Shown: positions 16,294 to 24,537 of the stretch, piece after piece | How the letters are laid out: the number at the start of each line of letters is the position of its first letter | Position numbering within the stretch: position 1 is the stretch's first letter | NCBI RefSeq assembly: GCF_900129425.1 | Contig: NZ_LT670817.1 | Span: forward strand, 1-64,000 | Direction: 5' to 3' | DNA length: 64,000 bases | Source of the DNA: Bradyrhizobium erythrophlei | Lineage (GTDB): Bacteria > Pseudomonadota > Alphaproteobacteria > Rhizobiales > Xanthobacteraceae | Position numbers and translations under genes: made by a program | The notes under the pieces: model-generated | What the model was told of the DNA's origin: nothing | The model's database searches: none | Seen by the model: the letters and a program-made list of their open reading frames with translations, nothing else

Positions 16294-18201
16294 ATGAGCG
16301 GACGCGTCCCGATCGGAGCGATCAAGCTAGGCTGGCCGGTCGTGGCCGCACGTCTCTGCGTCTGCCTGCTGGTCCTGGCTGCCATACTGCCCGGACCCGC
16401 AAGCAGCGCGCCGCACTGGGAATCCAAACACGTGCTGGTGCTGCACTCGTTTGGGCGAGACTTCCGGCCGTGGAGCGAATATGCCCTGAGCATCAAGGCG
16501 GAGCTGAAGCGGCAATCGCCGTGGCCGCTGGATATTCAGGAGCACTCGCTGCTGACGGCACGGCTCAACGACCTGGAGCCGGAAGCGCCGTTCGTCGATT
16601 ATCTAAGGTCGCTCTACCAAAGCCGTCCACCTGATATCGTAATAAGTATCGGGGCACCCGCGGCCAGGTTCGTTCAGAAATTTCGAACGCAACTTTTTCC
16701 GGATACGCCAATGGTGCTGACGGCGGTCGAGCAGCGACTGGTCGACCACGCGGGCCTGACCGATAACGACACCGTTGTCTCGGTGCACAACGATTTCTCG
16801 GGTTTCTTTGGCAGCATTCTTCAAGTTCTGCCGGATACACGGACGATTGCCGTCGTCATCGGTGCCTCGCCTCTGGAGAAGTTCTGGCTCGATGAAGCAA
16901 AGAAGGAAGCGAAACCCTTCGAAAACCGGGTCGCATTCGTCTGGTACGCGGACCTGTCATTTGAGGACATCCTAAAGCGGGCGGCGGCGCTTCCGCCGCA
17001 CACGGTGCTGTTCTGGGGCTTGATGTCGGTCGACGCGGCAGGCGTCGTCCATGAGGGCGATCTCGCCTTGCGGAGTCTCCATGCGGTCGCGAACGCCCCG
17101 ATCTTTTCCTTCCAGGAAGCGTTTTTCGGCGAAGATACCGTCGGCGGCCCGATGCATTCGATCGCTGAATCCAGCCGGAAGACTGTCGATGCCACGATCC
17201 GCATCCTCGGTGGCGAGAAGCCGGGTAATATCAAGATCGAACCGATCGGATTTGCGTCTCCAAAGTACGACTGGCGCGAAATGCAGCGCTGGGGCATCAG
17301 CGAGAGCAACCTGCCCCCGGGAAGTGCAGTCCTGTTTCGCGAACCGAGCATCTGGAAAAAATATAGTTGGCAGATGGCGCTGATCGCCGGCGTGATCCTC
17401 GTCCAAGGGATGTTGATCGGCTTATTGCTGGACGAACGCCGCCGCCGCCGTCTTGCCGAGGTCGAATCGCGCCAACGTCTTGCGGAACTCGCGCACGTCA
17501 ACCGCTATTCGGCGGCCGGAGAATTGACGGTTTCCATCGCGCACGAGCTGAACCAGCCGCTGGGCTCTATTCTCACGAACACTGAAACGGCCGAGCTCAT
17601 GCTGAAGAGCTCCTCGCCGAACCTCGATGAAGTCAAGGAAATCCTGGCCGACATCCGGCGCGACGATCAGCGCGCCAGCGAAGTGATACGCCGGCTGCGC
17701 AGCGTACTGAAAAAAACGCCGTTTGAAGTCAAGGACATCGATCTGAACGAGACGGTGCGGGACGTGGTCGGGTTTGTGATGACCCTGGCCGAGGGACGCC
17801 ACATCGCGTTGAAATACACTTCCACTCCAACTGAGCTGCGCATCAGGGGCGATCCCGTTCAACTGCAACAGGTCGTACTCAATCTGATTATCAACGCAAT
17901 GGACGCGATATCCGGAGCTCAGGTCGGGAAACTCGAAATTGGCGTGACGACCAGCCGCTCTGGCGCCTACGCAGAAATCAGGGTTAGCGACACCGGTCCT
18001 GGAATCGCCGTCGATGATTTGGAGAACGTCTTCAACCCGTTTTTCACGACAAAGCCGCAGGGCATGGGCATGGGGCTTACGATTGTCCGCACCATCATCG
18101 AAGCCCATCACGGACAGATTGTCGTCGAGAATCCGCCGTCGGGTGGCGCGCTTTTCACGGTCAGGCTTCCGGTGGCCCGCGGCAGATCAACTTCAACCTG
18201 A
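16294..18201 (+). CDS. Sensor histidine kinase with periplasmic binding-protein-like domain
   Basis: A 635-residue membrane sensor kinase. An N-terminal helix (about 17-38) leads to a 310-residue periplasmic part that looks like an ABC-type substrate-binding fold (HVLVLHSFGRDFRPWSEYAL, PDIVISIGAPAARFVQKF, HTVLFWGLMSVDAAG, SFQEAFFGEDTVGGPMHSI). A second helix (SWQMALIAGVILVQGMLIGL) is followed by a dimerisation helix with the H-box AHELNQPLGSIL, then N-box LQQVVLNLIINAMDAI, G1 SDTGPGIA and G2 GMGMGLTIVRTI. The kinase core is the DctB/FixL subgroup (HisKA with HELNQPL). I start at ATG 16294; a GTG at 16255 is in frame. No response regulator follows. The two orphan receivers at 4862 and 5540 are possible partners. 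Confidence 0.88.
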   Translation: MSGRVPIGAIKLGWPVVAARLCVCLLVLAAILPGPASSAPHWESKHVLVLHSFGRDFRPWSEYALSIKAELKRQSPWPLDIQEHSLLTARLNDLEPEAPFVDYLRSLYQSRPPDIVISIGAPAARFVQKFRTQLFPDTPMVLTAVEQRLVDHAGLTDNDTVVSVHNDFSGFFGSILQVLPDTRTIAVVIGASPLEKFWLDEAKKEAKPFENRVAFVWYADLSFEDILKRAAALPPHTVLFWGLMSVDAAGVVHEGDLALRSLHAVANAPIFSFQEAFFGEDTVGGPMHSIAESSRKTVDATIRILGGEKPGNIKIEPIGFASPKYDWREMQRWGISESNLPPGSAVLFREPSIWKKYSWQMALIAGVILVQGMLIGLLLDERRRRRLAEVESRQRLAELAHVNRYSAAGELTVSIAHELNQPLGSILTNTETAELMLKSSSPNLDEVKEILADIRRDDQRASEVIRRLRSVLKKTPFEVKDIDLNETVRDVVGFVMTLAEGRHIALKYTSTPTELRIRGDPVQLQQVVLNLIINAMDAISGAQVGKLEIGVTTSRSGAYAEIRVSDTGPGIAVDDLENVFNPFFTTKPQGMGMGLTIVRTIIEAHHGQIVVENPPSGGALFTVRLPVARGRSTST

Positions 18202-18259
18202 TCGAGGCTCTTGCGTCGCAGCACGCTTGCGTCGCCGCACGGCGGGAACCTCGTTTCCC

Positions 18260-18273
18260 TTGATCTTTGTCAA
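18260..18273. promoter_or_regulatory. FixK/FNR-type box (one mismatch)
   Basis: TTGATCTTTGTCAA: left half perfect, right half GTCAA. It is 57 bp before the DUF3300 start at 18330, the same spacing as the DUF2092 box. Confidence 0.8.
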
Positions 18274-18329
18274 AGAGCGACCCCACCTCGGCCCGATGCT
18301 TGCCGCGATGAACCTCAAAGGAGGGTTTG

Positions 18330-19961
18330 ATGTTGCGCTGCGGCAAGCCCCTGATCGCGCTCGCGATGCTGATGGCGATCCCTGTGGCCGTCTCGGCACA
18401 GACGGCCGACAATCCACCGGCTCCTGGCAATCCGGTGCAACCGGCGAGCCAGTCTCCGCCAAGTGCAGAACTGTTGAAGCCCGAGCAGCTCGAGGCTCTG
18501 GTTGCGCCGATAGCGCTGTATCCCGACGAATTGCTCGCAAATGTGCTGGCGGCATCGACCTATCCACTGGAGGTGGTGCAGTCCGATCGCTGGCTGAAGG
18601 AACGCAAGAATCTGAAGGGCGATGCCTTGAAGAAGGAGGTCGACAAACAGTCCTGGGACGACAGCGTCAAGGCGCTTGCCAGCACGCCGGACGTCATTTC
18701 GATGATGAGCGACAAGCTCGACTGGGCCAAGAATCTCGGCGATGCCGTGCTCGCGCAGCAGGCGGACGTGATGGACGCGATCCAGCGCCTTCGCACCAAA
18801 GCGTACGACAGCAAAAAGCTGGTCACCACCAAGCAGCAAAAGGTCAGCGTTCAGACGCAGGAAAGCAAGCAGGTGATCGTCATCGAGTCGGCCGATCCCG
18901 ATACGATCTACGTGCCGTACTACGATCCGGCGACGGTTTACGGAACCTGGCCCTACGCGGACTATCCACCCTATTACTTCGGGTACCCGTCCTATATCGG
19001 CGCGGGCGTGATTGCGGCGGGTCTCGCCTTCGGTGCGGGTTGGGCGATCGGACGCTGGGGCAATTACTGGGGCGGCGGGTGCAACTGGGGCAACCGCAAC
19101 CTCTACGTCAACCACTACAACAAGATAAACAACATCGGGAACAACTGGCAGCACAACCCGGCGCATCGCCAGGGTGTGCGATACAACAACGCGAACGTTC
19201 AGCAGCGCTTCGGCAACAACAACCTGAAGGCCGGCGCCTCAAATCGGATGGATTTCCGTGGCCGCGACGGGCAGCAGGTGCTTCGTCCGGGGCAGGATCG
19301 ACCAGGCGCAGGAGATCGCGCCGGCGACCGCGTCGGGGATCGTGCTGGTGACCGCGCGGCCTCGCGTGATCGGCCGGGCGGCGATCGCGGCAATCGCCCG
19401 AGCACAGCGGATCGCGCCAAGGGTGGCGGGGATCGTGCCAAGGTGGCCAAGGGTGGCGGCGATCGTGCCAAGGCCGCCAATCGCGCCGGCAACGCCGCGC
19501 GAGGTGGCGGCAGCCGCGGCTCTGCCTTGAACGTGTCGTCGGGCAGGGCCGCTGCAGCGCAATCGGCCCGCGGTCGGGCGAGCGCGGGCCCGCGGGGCGG
19601 AGGTGCTCCGAGCTTCGCCGGGCGTGGCGGCGGCGGTGCGGCATTTGCCCGTGGAGGGGGCGGAGGCTTCCGCGGCGGCGGTGGACGGCGCTCCGACATC
19701 GCATTGAAGCACGATGTCGTCCTGCTCGGTCATCTCGCCAATGGTCTCGGCTACTACCGATTCAGCTATCTCGGCAGCAGCAAACCCTATGTCGGCGTGA
19801 TCGCGCAGGAAGTGCAGAGCCTGCTACCGGAAGCCGTGACCCGGGGCCGCGACGGGTATCTCCGCGTCTACTACGAACAGTTGGGATTGAAGTTCCGCAC
19901 CTACTCTAACTGGCTTGCCGGCGGCGCAAAGATACCCATGCCGGCGGAGGTCTTGCCATGA
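18330..19961 (+). CDS. DUF3300 protein with C-terminal S74-like domain
   Basis: A 543-residue exported protein. The signal peptide (about 1-24) is followed by DUF3300 (residues about 45-230): EQLEALVAPIALYPDELLAN, YPLEVVQSDRWLKE, then ADPDTIYVPYYDPATVYGTW. A Gly/Trp/Asn region and a low-complexity Arg/Gly/Asp stretch (repeats of GDRAGDR and GGGDRAK, about 320-450) lead to residues 455-543. That last part resembles the S74 chaperone of endosialidase and tailspike proteins (SDIALKHDVVLLGHLANGLG, YVGVIAQEVQSLLPEAV, RGRDGYLRVYYEQLGLK). A Ser-Asp start is typical of the self-cleaving site in such domains. Overlaps the DUF2950 gene by four bases. Confidence 0.85.
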   Translation: MLRCGKPLIALAMLMAIPVAVSAQTADNPPAPGNPVQPASQSPPSAELLKPEQLEALVAPIALYPDELLANVLAASTYPLEVVQSDRWLKERKNLKGDALKKEVDKQSWDDSVKALASTPDVISMMSDKLDWAKNLGDAVLAQQADVMDAIQRLRTKAYDSKKLVTTKQQKVSVQTQESKQVIVIESADPDTIYVPYYDPATVYGTWPYADYPPYYFGYPSYIGAGVIAAGLAFGAGWAIGRWGNYWGGGCNWGNRNLYVNHYNKINNIGNNWQHNPAHRQGVRYNNANVQQRFGNNNLKAGASNRMDFRGRDGQQVLRPGQDRPGAGDRAGDRVGDRAGDRAASRDRPGGDRGNRPSTADRAKGGGDRAKVAKGGGDRAKAANRAGNAARGGGSRGSALNVSSGRAAAAQSARGRASAGPRGGGAPSFAGRGGGGAAFARGGGGGFRGGGGRRSDIALKHDVVLLGHLANGLGYYRFSYLGSSKPYVGVIAQEVQSLLPEAVTRGRDGYLRVYYEQLGLKFRTYSNWLAGGAKIPMPAEVLP

Positions 19962-20884
19962 TCATGCTCAATTCGCTCCGTCGCGCGGCGTCGGTGTGCA
20001 TCGGCGCAATCGTGGCGGTGATGCTGGTGACCTCTGCGTCCCGGGCGCAGCAGGCCTATCCCTCACCGGAAGACGCCGCGGCGTCGCTGGCGGCCGCACT
20101 CAAGACCGGCACGCGGAGCGCCGTCATGAAGGTCCTCGGCAAGGACGCAGAAGACATCGTCGAGTCCGGCGACGATGTGGCCGATGCGGAAATGCGCCAG
20201 CGTTTCCTGTCCGCCTATGATGCCAGGCATTCCATTAAAGCCGAAGGAAACAAGAAGGCGACGCTCATCCTGGGCGCGGACGATTTTCCGTTCCCGATTC
20301 CACTCGTGAACAACAAGGCCGGCTGGGAGTTCGACGCGGCCGCGGGGCGTCTCGAGATCCTGTATCGTCGTATCGGACGCAACGAACTGGACGCGATTCA
20401 AACCTGCCTGGCTTTCGTGGATGCCGAGAACGAATATGCCGAAAAGGATCGCGGCGAGGGGGCGGGCGTCTACGCACAAAGCATCGTCAGCAGCCCGGGC
20501 AAGAAGGATGGGCTGTTCTGGCGCGACGATCGCGACCCGAGCCCGCTCGGCGAATTGGCGGCGCAAGCGTCGGCCGAAGGCTATAAGGTTGGAGAGCAGG
20601 CCGCACCCTATCACGGTTACTATTTCCGGATTTTGAAGGGCCAGGGATCCGACGCGCCGGGCGGCACCTTCAACTATGTCGTCAAGGGGAAGATGATCGG
20701 CGGCTTCGCGCTGATCGCATATCCCGCCGAGTACGGAAATTCCGGCGTTATGACCTTCATGGTCAATCATGCCGGTACCGTCTACCAGAAGGATCTCGGA
20801 GAACGGACCGAGAGGATCGCAAAGCGGATCATCCTGTTCGACCCCGACCAGACCTGGAAGAAAGTCAGTGTGGCGGCTCCGTGA
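19958..20884 (+). CDS. DUF2950 family exported protein
   Basis: A 308-residue protein with a signal peptide (about 1-30, ending ASRAQQAY), belonging to DUF2950. Visible blocks are YPSPEDAAASLAAALKTGT, KVLGKDAEDIVESGD, GWEFDAAAGRLEILYRRIGR, a YAEKDRGEGAGVYAQSIVSS segment, and APYHGYYFRILKGQG. It overlaps the DUF3300 gene (ATGA), and DUF3300 with DUF2950 is a recurring pair in proteobacteria, so both probably act together in the envelope. Function is unknown. Confidence 0.88.
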   Translation: MIMLNSLRRAASVCIGAIVAVMLVTSASRAQQAYPSPEDAAASLAAALKTGTRSAVMKVLGKDAEDIVESGDDVADAEMRQRFLSAYDARHSIKAEGNKKATLILGADDFPFPIPLVNNKAGWEFDAAAGRLEILYRRIGRNELDAIQTCLAFVDAENEYAEKDRGEGAGVYAQSIVSSPGKKDGLFWRDDRDPSPLGELAAQASAEGYKVGEQAAPYHGYYFRILKGQGSDAPGGTFNYVVKGKMIGGFALIAYPAEYGNSGVMTFMVNHAGTVYQKDLGERTERIAKRIILFDPDQTWKKVSVAAP

Positions 20885-21016
20885 ATGTACCGGGGCAGCG
20901 ATGCCGCCATTCGCGATGCCGGAACCGGGAAGACTTCCCGGGCACATCCGGCGTTGCCGCCGCATTTTGATTCTCCCGCCGGCATGCATTTTCTTCCGGC
21001 CGAAAGGGGCGCTGAA

Positions 21017-21436
21017 TTGATTGTGCTTCGGAACCTGGTCCTGGCGACAGCAATCATGGCAGGGACCGTCCTGTTCTCGCTGCAGAAGCTGAATGCGTTC
21101 GAGCTGACCGGCGCCTGGACCACGAGCGCGGACAAATGCGGCAAGGTTTTTGCCCGCAAGGGACGAGCGAACCAGGTCAATTTCACCAACTTTTCCGGCG
21201 CGCACGGCGGCGGCTTCATCGCTGAAGCCAATCGGCTGAGGGGGAAGTCCGACAGTTGCTTGATCAAGTCGAAGAAAGAGAGTGATCAAAGCCTCAACCT
21301 GGTCGTCATGTGCGGATCGGGCGTCATGCTTTCAAGCGTCCAGTTTTTCCTGAAGGTACTCGATGACGATACCATCTCCCGGGAGTTTCCGGGCATGGAA
21401 GGAATGGACGTGAAGTATCACCGCTGTCGGATCTAG
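21017..21436 (+). CDS. Small secreted protein, family B copy 2
   Basis: A 139-residue paralogue of the gene at 14615. The N-terminus is a signal peptide (LRNLVLATAIMAGTVLF, ending LNAFEL). Matching points are LTGAWTTSADKCGKVFARKG, AHGGGFIAEANRLRGKSDSC, VVMCGSGVMLSSVQFFLK and the final KYHRC, so the four cysteines are kept. No ATG fits the signal peptide; TTG at 21017 has GAAAGGGG eight bases before it and is my choice. An upstream in-frame ATG (20984) would place 11 polar residues ahead. Function unknown. Confidence 0.78.
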   Translation: MIVLRNLVLATAIMAGTVLFSLQKLNAFELTGAWTTSADKCGKVFARKGRANQVNFTNFSGAHGGGFIAEANRLRGKSDSCLIKSKKESDQSLNLVVMCGSGVMLSSVQFFLKVLDDDTISREFPGMEGMDVKYHRCRI

Positions 21437-21439
21437 CGG

Positions 21440-21909
21440 ATGAACGTCCGACCCTCCAAGCGCATGAAAGCTCAAACGATGTCATCTACAATTCGGCTCG
21501 CTTTGATCGCGCTTTTCGCCCATGTGCTTCCGGTGAAATCATCGCTCGCGCAGGCGCCCGGCTATGTCCGGGTCAAGCTTGTGAAGGCGCCCCTGATGGC
21601 GGGCGCCGGTGGCGGCAGCGGCGTCCTGACGTATCGCGGTCGCGACTATCCGTTCAGAGTATCCGGTCTTAGCCTGGGTGTTACAGCGGGTGCTTCTGTC
21701 AGCCGGCTGGAAGGATGGGCTTCAGGCATAAGGCAGGTGAGCGATTTTGCCGGCACCTACAGCGCCGTCGGCGCTGGGGCGCCTTTGTCGGCGGCGCCGG
21801 GGGCGTTCAGCTGGGAAACGAAAAGGGCGTGAGGATCGCCCTGCAAGGACCCAAGGCGGGGATGGAATTCGCTGCGAATCTGAGCAGTATCAAAATCTCT
21901 CTGAAGTAA
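21440..21909 (+). pseudogene. Small secreted Gly-rich protein, family A copy 3, frameshifted
   Basis: A third family A gene, four bases after family B copy 2. The first frame gives a signal peptide (ALIALFAHVLPVKSSLAQ), APLMAGAGGGSGVLTYRG, RDYPFRVSGLSLGVTAG and FAGTYSAVGAG. From about base 21778 the family sequence continues in the frame one base back (GGAGGVQLGNEKGVRIALQG, then FAANLSSIKISLK) to the stop at 21909. Left unshifted, frame one ends at 21832 in unrelated residues. One missing base near a run of Gs explains this. It may be a true mutation, a sequencing error or, less likely, a -1 programmed shift. The start (21440, 21464 or 21479) is uncertain. Confidence 0.75.
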
Positions 21910-21962
21910 GCCCGCGCGTGGCCTGGCCTCCCGATGGACCCGGATCGGTATGTGTCATCGCA

Positions 21963-22946
21963 TTATTTCTCTGCTCGGGCCGCAGTGAGGATGGGTGCCC
22001 AGCGCGCGATTTCGGACCGGACAAAACGGTCGAATGCAGCCGGGTTACGCTCGGCGTGGGCTGGTATCGCGCCGCCGAGCTGGGCCAATCTCTCGCGTAC
22101 AGCAGTGTCATCAAGTGCCTTGTCGAGCGCATCGGCAAGCTTGGCGATCACCTCGGCTGGGACGCCCTTGGGCGCAAACAGCCCAGCCCAGACGCTCATT
22201 TCAAAATTGACGCCCGCCTCCCTGGCGGTCGGCACATTCGGCAGCGTCGCGAGGCGCTCGTTGGCGGAGACCGCGTAGGCCTTGACCGAGCCCGCTAGAA
22301 CCTGCTCCGCCACGCTGACCGACTGCTCGCACATTAAGTCCACGTGGCCTCCCATCAGATCGTTCAACGCCGGACCGGACCCGCGATAGGCAACGAGCGT
22401 GGGCTTCGCGCCGATCTCCGCGGTGAACAGAAGACACGCCATGTGCGAGGACGAGCCGATGCCGCCGTGCGCCTGTTTCAATGCACCATCCTGTTGCCGG
22501 AGGACGGCAACGAATTCTTTCAGGTCCCGTGCCGGGAAATCCTTTCGCGCAATCACGACTGCCGGCGAATGGGCGGTGAGGCCGATCGGCACGAAATCCG
22601 CAACGGGATCGTACTTGACGTTCGGCGTGAGCACCGGGGCGGCCACATGCGAGCCCATGGCCGCCGCAAGCAGGGTGTAGCCGTCGGGTGCGGCGGCCGC
22701 CACGCGCGCGCTGCCGATCGTGCCACCAGCGCCGCTGACGTTCTCGATAATGATGGATTGCCCCAGCGTCCTGGACATCTGGTTGGTGACGATGCGCGCA
22801 ACTACATCGCTCGCGCCTCCCGCGGGGAACGGTACGATCACGGTGATCGGCCTCACCGGGTAGCCCTGCGCGCGCACCGGCACGACGCCGGCGACCAACG
22901 CCATCACGATGACGATAGAAAGCCAGACGCTAAGGCCTGGTTTCAT
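21963..22946 (-). CDS. Bug/TctC family periplasmic binding protein
   Basis: A 327-residue tripartite tricarboxylate transporter receptor. The signal peptide ends near VVPVRAQGYP, followed by the family opening VRPITVIVPFPAGGASDVVA, then SGAGGTIGSARVAAAAPDGY and AYRGSGPALNDLMGGHVDLM. These proteins bind small carboxylates or amides in the periplasm. In many alphaproteobacteria they are orphans without TctAB, as here. It is 32 bp behind the oxidoreductase gene and probably co-transcribed. Start ATG 22946 gives the normal signal peptide; the frame upstream overlaps the oxidoreductase gene. Confidence 0.92.
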   Translation of the reverse strand: MKPGLSVWLSIVIVMALVAGVVPVRAQGYPVRPITVIVPFPAGGASDVVARIVTNQMSRTLGQSIIIENVSGAGGTIGSARVAAAAPDGYTLLAAAMGSHVAAPVLTPNVKYDPVADFVPIGLTAHSPAVVIARKDFPARDLKEFVAVLRQQDGALKQAHGGIGSSSHMACLLFTAEIGAKPTLVAYRGSGPALNDLMGGHVDLMCEQSVSVAEQVLAGSVKAYAVSANERLATLPNVPTAREAGVNFEMSVWAGLFAPKGVPAEVIAKLADALDKALDDTAVRERLAQLGGAIPAHAERNPAAFDRFVRSEIARWAPILTAARAEK

Positions 22947-22978
22947 GACGCGCACCTGTCCGTGCTGTCGCGCGGTCA

Positions 22979-23992
22979 TCAGTTTCGGCCGCTGTCCAAT
23001 ATTTCCGCGACCTCGACCCGGCGTCCCTCCTGCGCCGAGAGAATGCCGGCACGCACCACCGCGAGCGATCTCGTCGCGTACTCTCCCCCGACTTCGTGCT
23101 GGCGCTGCCCGCGAGCCGCGGCAGCAAACTCCTCCAGCTCCTCGACCAGGGTGTCGTTCTTTGCGCACCGCACCGCCACAGGCTCGCTTTCGCCGCGCTT
23201 GAGGAAGCGGAGCCCATTGTGCAAATCGTAGTAGGTGGTTGCGTCCCCGCCGTATATGTTCATCAGGTAGTACTCGGACGCCGAGGCGTAGCTCGCGTTC
23301 AGTGTGGAGAGCGCGCCGTTGTCGTGTTCCAGGATCAGGCTCGCGACATCCGGATTGTCGCCGGGCAGCACCAGTTGCGCCAATTGTCCGCGCACCGCAT
23401 GGACCGGCCCGATCAGGTATTCGAGAACGTCGATGTAGTGGATTCCAATCTGCAGCATCACGCCGCCGGGCATGGCGGCCGCTTGGTACCGCCACGAGGT
23501 GAGATCGATCTTGCCGAGGCGGTCGCGGCTGATGTTGGCCTCGGCGTTGACGAGCTTGCCGAACAAACCGTCATCGATCTGCTGCCTGATCCAGCGGAAG
23601 TGGCTCTCGCGGCGCCGCTGATAGCCAAGCGCCAGTACCACGCCGGCCTTGCGGCAGGCCTCAGTGATGGCGCGGCCGTCCGAGATACTGTTGGCGATTG
23701 GCTTGTCGAGGAAGACGTGTTTACCCGCGGCGGCGGCGGCGCAGGTGGTCGCCAGATGCACATCGTTCGGCGTCGTGTTGATGATCGCCTCGATCTCGGT
23801 ATCGGCCAGCATCGCCTCGTAACTCGCGGCCGGCCGGCAGCGATATTTTGCTGCGAATTTTTCGCGTTTTTCGTCGGAGCGGGTGTAGCAGCTGAGAATC
23901 TCGAGCTTACCCGAGCGCTGGATGGCGTCGGCTAGAACGTCAGACCACCATCCAATCCCGATACAGGCCACGCGCAGAGGACCAGCACTCAC
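22979..23992 (-). CDS. Gfo/Idh/MocA family oxidoreductase
   Basis: A 337-residue NAD(P)-dependent oxidoreductase. The N-terminal Rossmann fold is RVACIGIGWWSDVLADAI, the family DKP motif (usually EKP) is in HVFLDKPIANSISDG near residue 95, and GIHYIDVLEYLIGPV with a catalytic His follows. Starting at GTG 23992 gives this N-terminus and a very strong ribosome site (GGGAGGGAGAAAG); an ATG-like upstream extension reads through the dead GlcG-type gene and is unlikely. The substrate is unknown; the Bug protein behind it suggests a carboxylate or sugar acid. LigC-type semialdehyde dehydrogenases are also in this superfamily. Confidence 0.88.
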   Translation of the reverse strand: MSAGPLRVACIGIGWWSDVLADAIQRSGKLEILSCYTRSDEKREKFAAKYRCRPAASYEAMLADTEIEAIINTTPNDVHLATTCAAAAAGKHVFLDKPIANSISDGRAITEACRKAGVVLALGYQRRRESHFRWIRQQIDDGLFGKLVNAEANISRDRLGKIDLTSWRYQAAAMPGGVMLQIGIHYIDVLEYLIGPVHAVRGQLAQLVLPGDNPDVASLILEHDNGALSTLNASYASASEYYLMNIYGGDATTYYDLHNGLRFLKRGESEPVAVRCAKNDTLVEELEEFAAAARGQRQHEVGGEYATRSLAVVRAGILSAQEGRRVEVAEILDSGRN

Positions 23993-24054
23993 GACTTTCT
24001 CCCTCCCGCGGGCCGGGATCGCTGTTGCGGTCTCGTCTCGGACGAAGCCATCGT

Positions 24055-24275
24055 GGTCGGGCGCCGATTTGACGCGGTGCACACCGCCTTCGTGGTACAG
24101 GAGTACACGGTATGCAAGCGGCCACCGTCCATTCGTTCGAGCAGGATCATGTGCCCGCCGGCATCCACGATCGCACAGGAGATCGCGATCCCGGCCTTTT
24201 GGCCATGTCGACGGCCGTCGTCATGATCTTCTTCGCGCCCTGATGTGTGAGGCGCTTGCTCTCGGCGACATACAT
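24055..24275 (-). pseudogene. GlcG/HbpS (heme-binding-like) remnant
   Basis: Reading from an ATG at 24275 on the minus strand gives MYVAESKRLTHQGAKKIMTT and AVDMAK, the normal opening of GlcG/HbpS proteins. After the AAAAGG run the family continues in another frame as AGIAISCAIVDAGGHMILLE then RMDGGRLHTVYSCTTKA and NRRPTT, and stops being recognisable about 65 bp before the oxidoreductase start. So there is one frameshift and the C-terminal half is lost. The remnant precedes the Gfo/Idh gene in the same direction, suggesting an ancestral operon partner. Confidence 0.72.
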
Positions 24276-24466
24276 TCCCAGCGTCCCGATCAATAAGGAT
24301 ACGCGAATTGTGCGCTAGCGGGTCGCCGCCATCAAGCAATTTTCATTCTGATTGGGCCCATGCCGAAATATTCCCGTTTTCGGGAAACGGCGGCCGGAAT
24401 CCCGGCCGTTGCGATTGGTTGATGAGTCCAAACGGGTCGCGCACTTGGGAAAGGCTCGGCGACGCG

Positions 24467-24493
24467 AAAAAAGGCGACCAACGGCTGGTCGCC
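24467..24493 (-). terminator. Intrinsic terminator of the Gly/Tyr-rich gene
   Basis: Perfect 8-bp stem GGCGACCA / TGGTCGCC with a five-base loop (24473-24493). On the minus strand it is followed by a run of six Ts (24467-24472 as A on plus). It sits 45 bp after the stop of the gene at 24538. Confidence 0.85.
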
Positions 24494-24537
24494 TCTTTCA
24501 TGTGTCGGACGAGTGGGGACGCAGGCGGCACCTCTTA

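Noticed and set aside
18014..19351. 445-codon plus-strand frame across the kinase end and DUF3300 gene
   Set aside because: Reads through the end of one gene and the start of another in a different frame; low-complexity translation.
19280..19500. Repeated GATCGCGCC-like DNA, possible direct-repeat array
   Set aside because: It is the coding repeat for the Arg/Gly/Asp linker of the DUF3300 protein.
21258..21272. TTGATCAAG inside a family B gene as a FixK site
   Set aside because: The half-sites overlap with no four-base spacer and the site is within coding sequence.
22979..24082. Longer N-terminus for the Gfo/Idh protein from 24082
   Set aside because: The extra 30 codons lie in the dead GlcG-type gene, while GTG 23992 has a very strong ribosome site and the normal family start.
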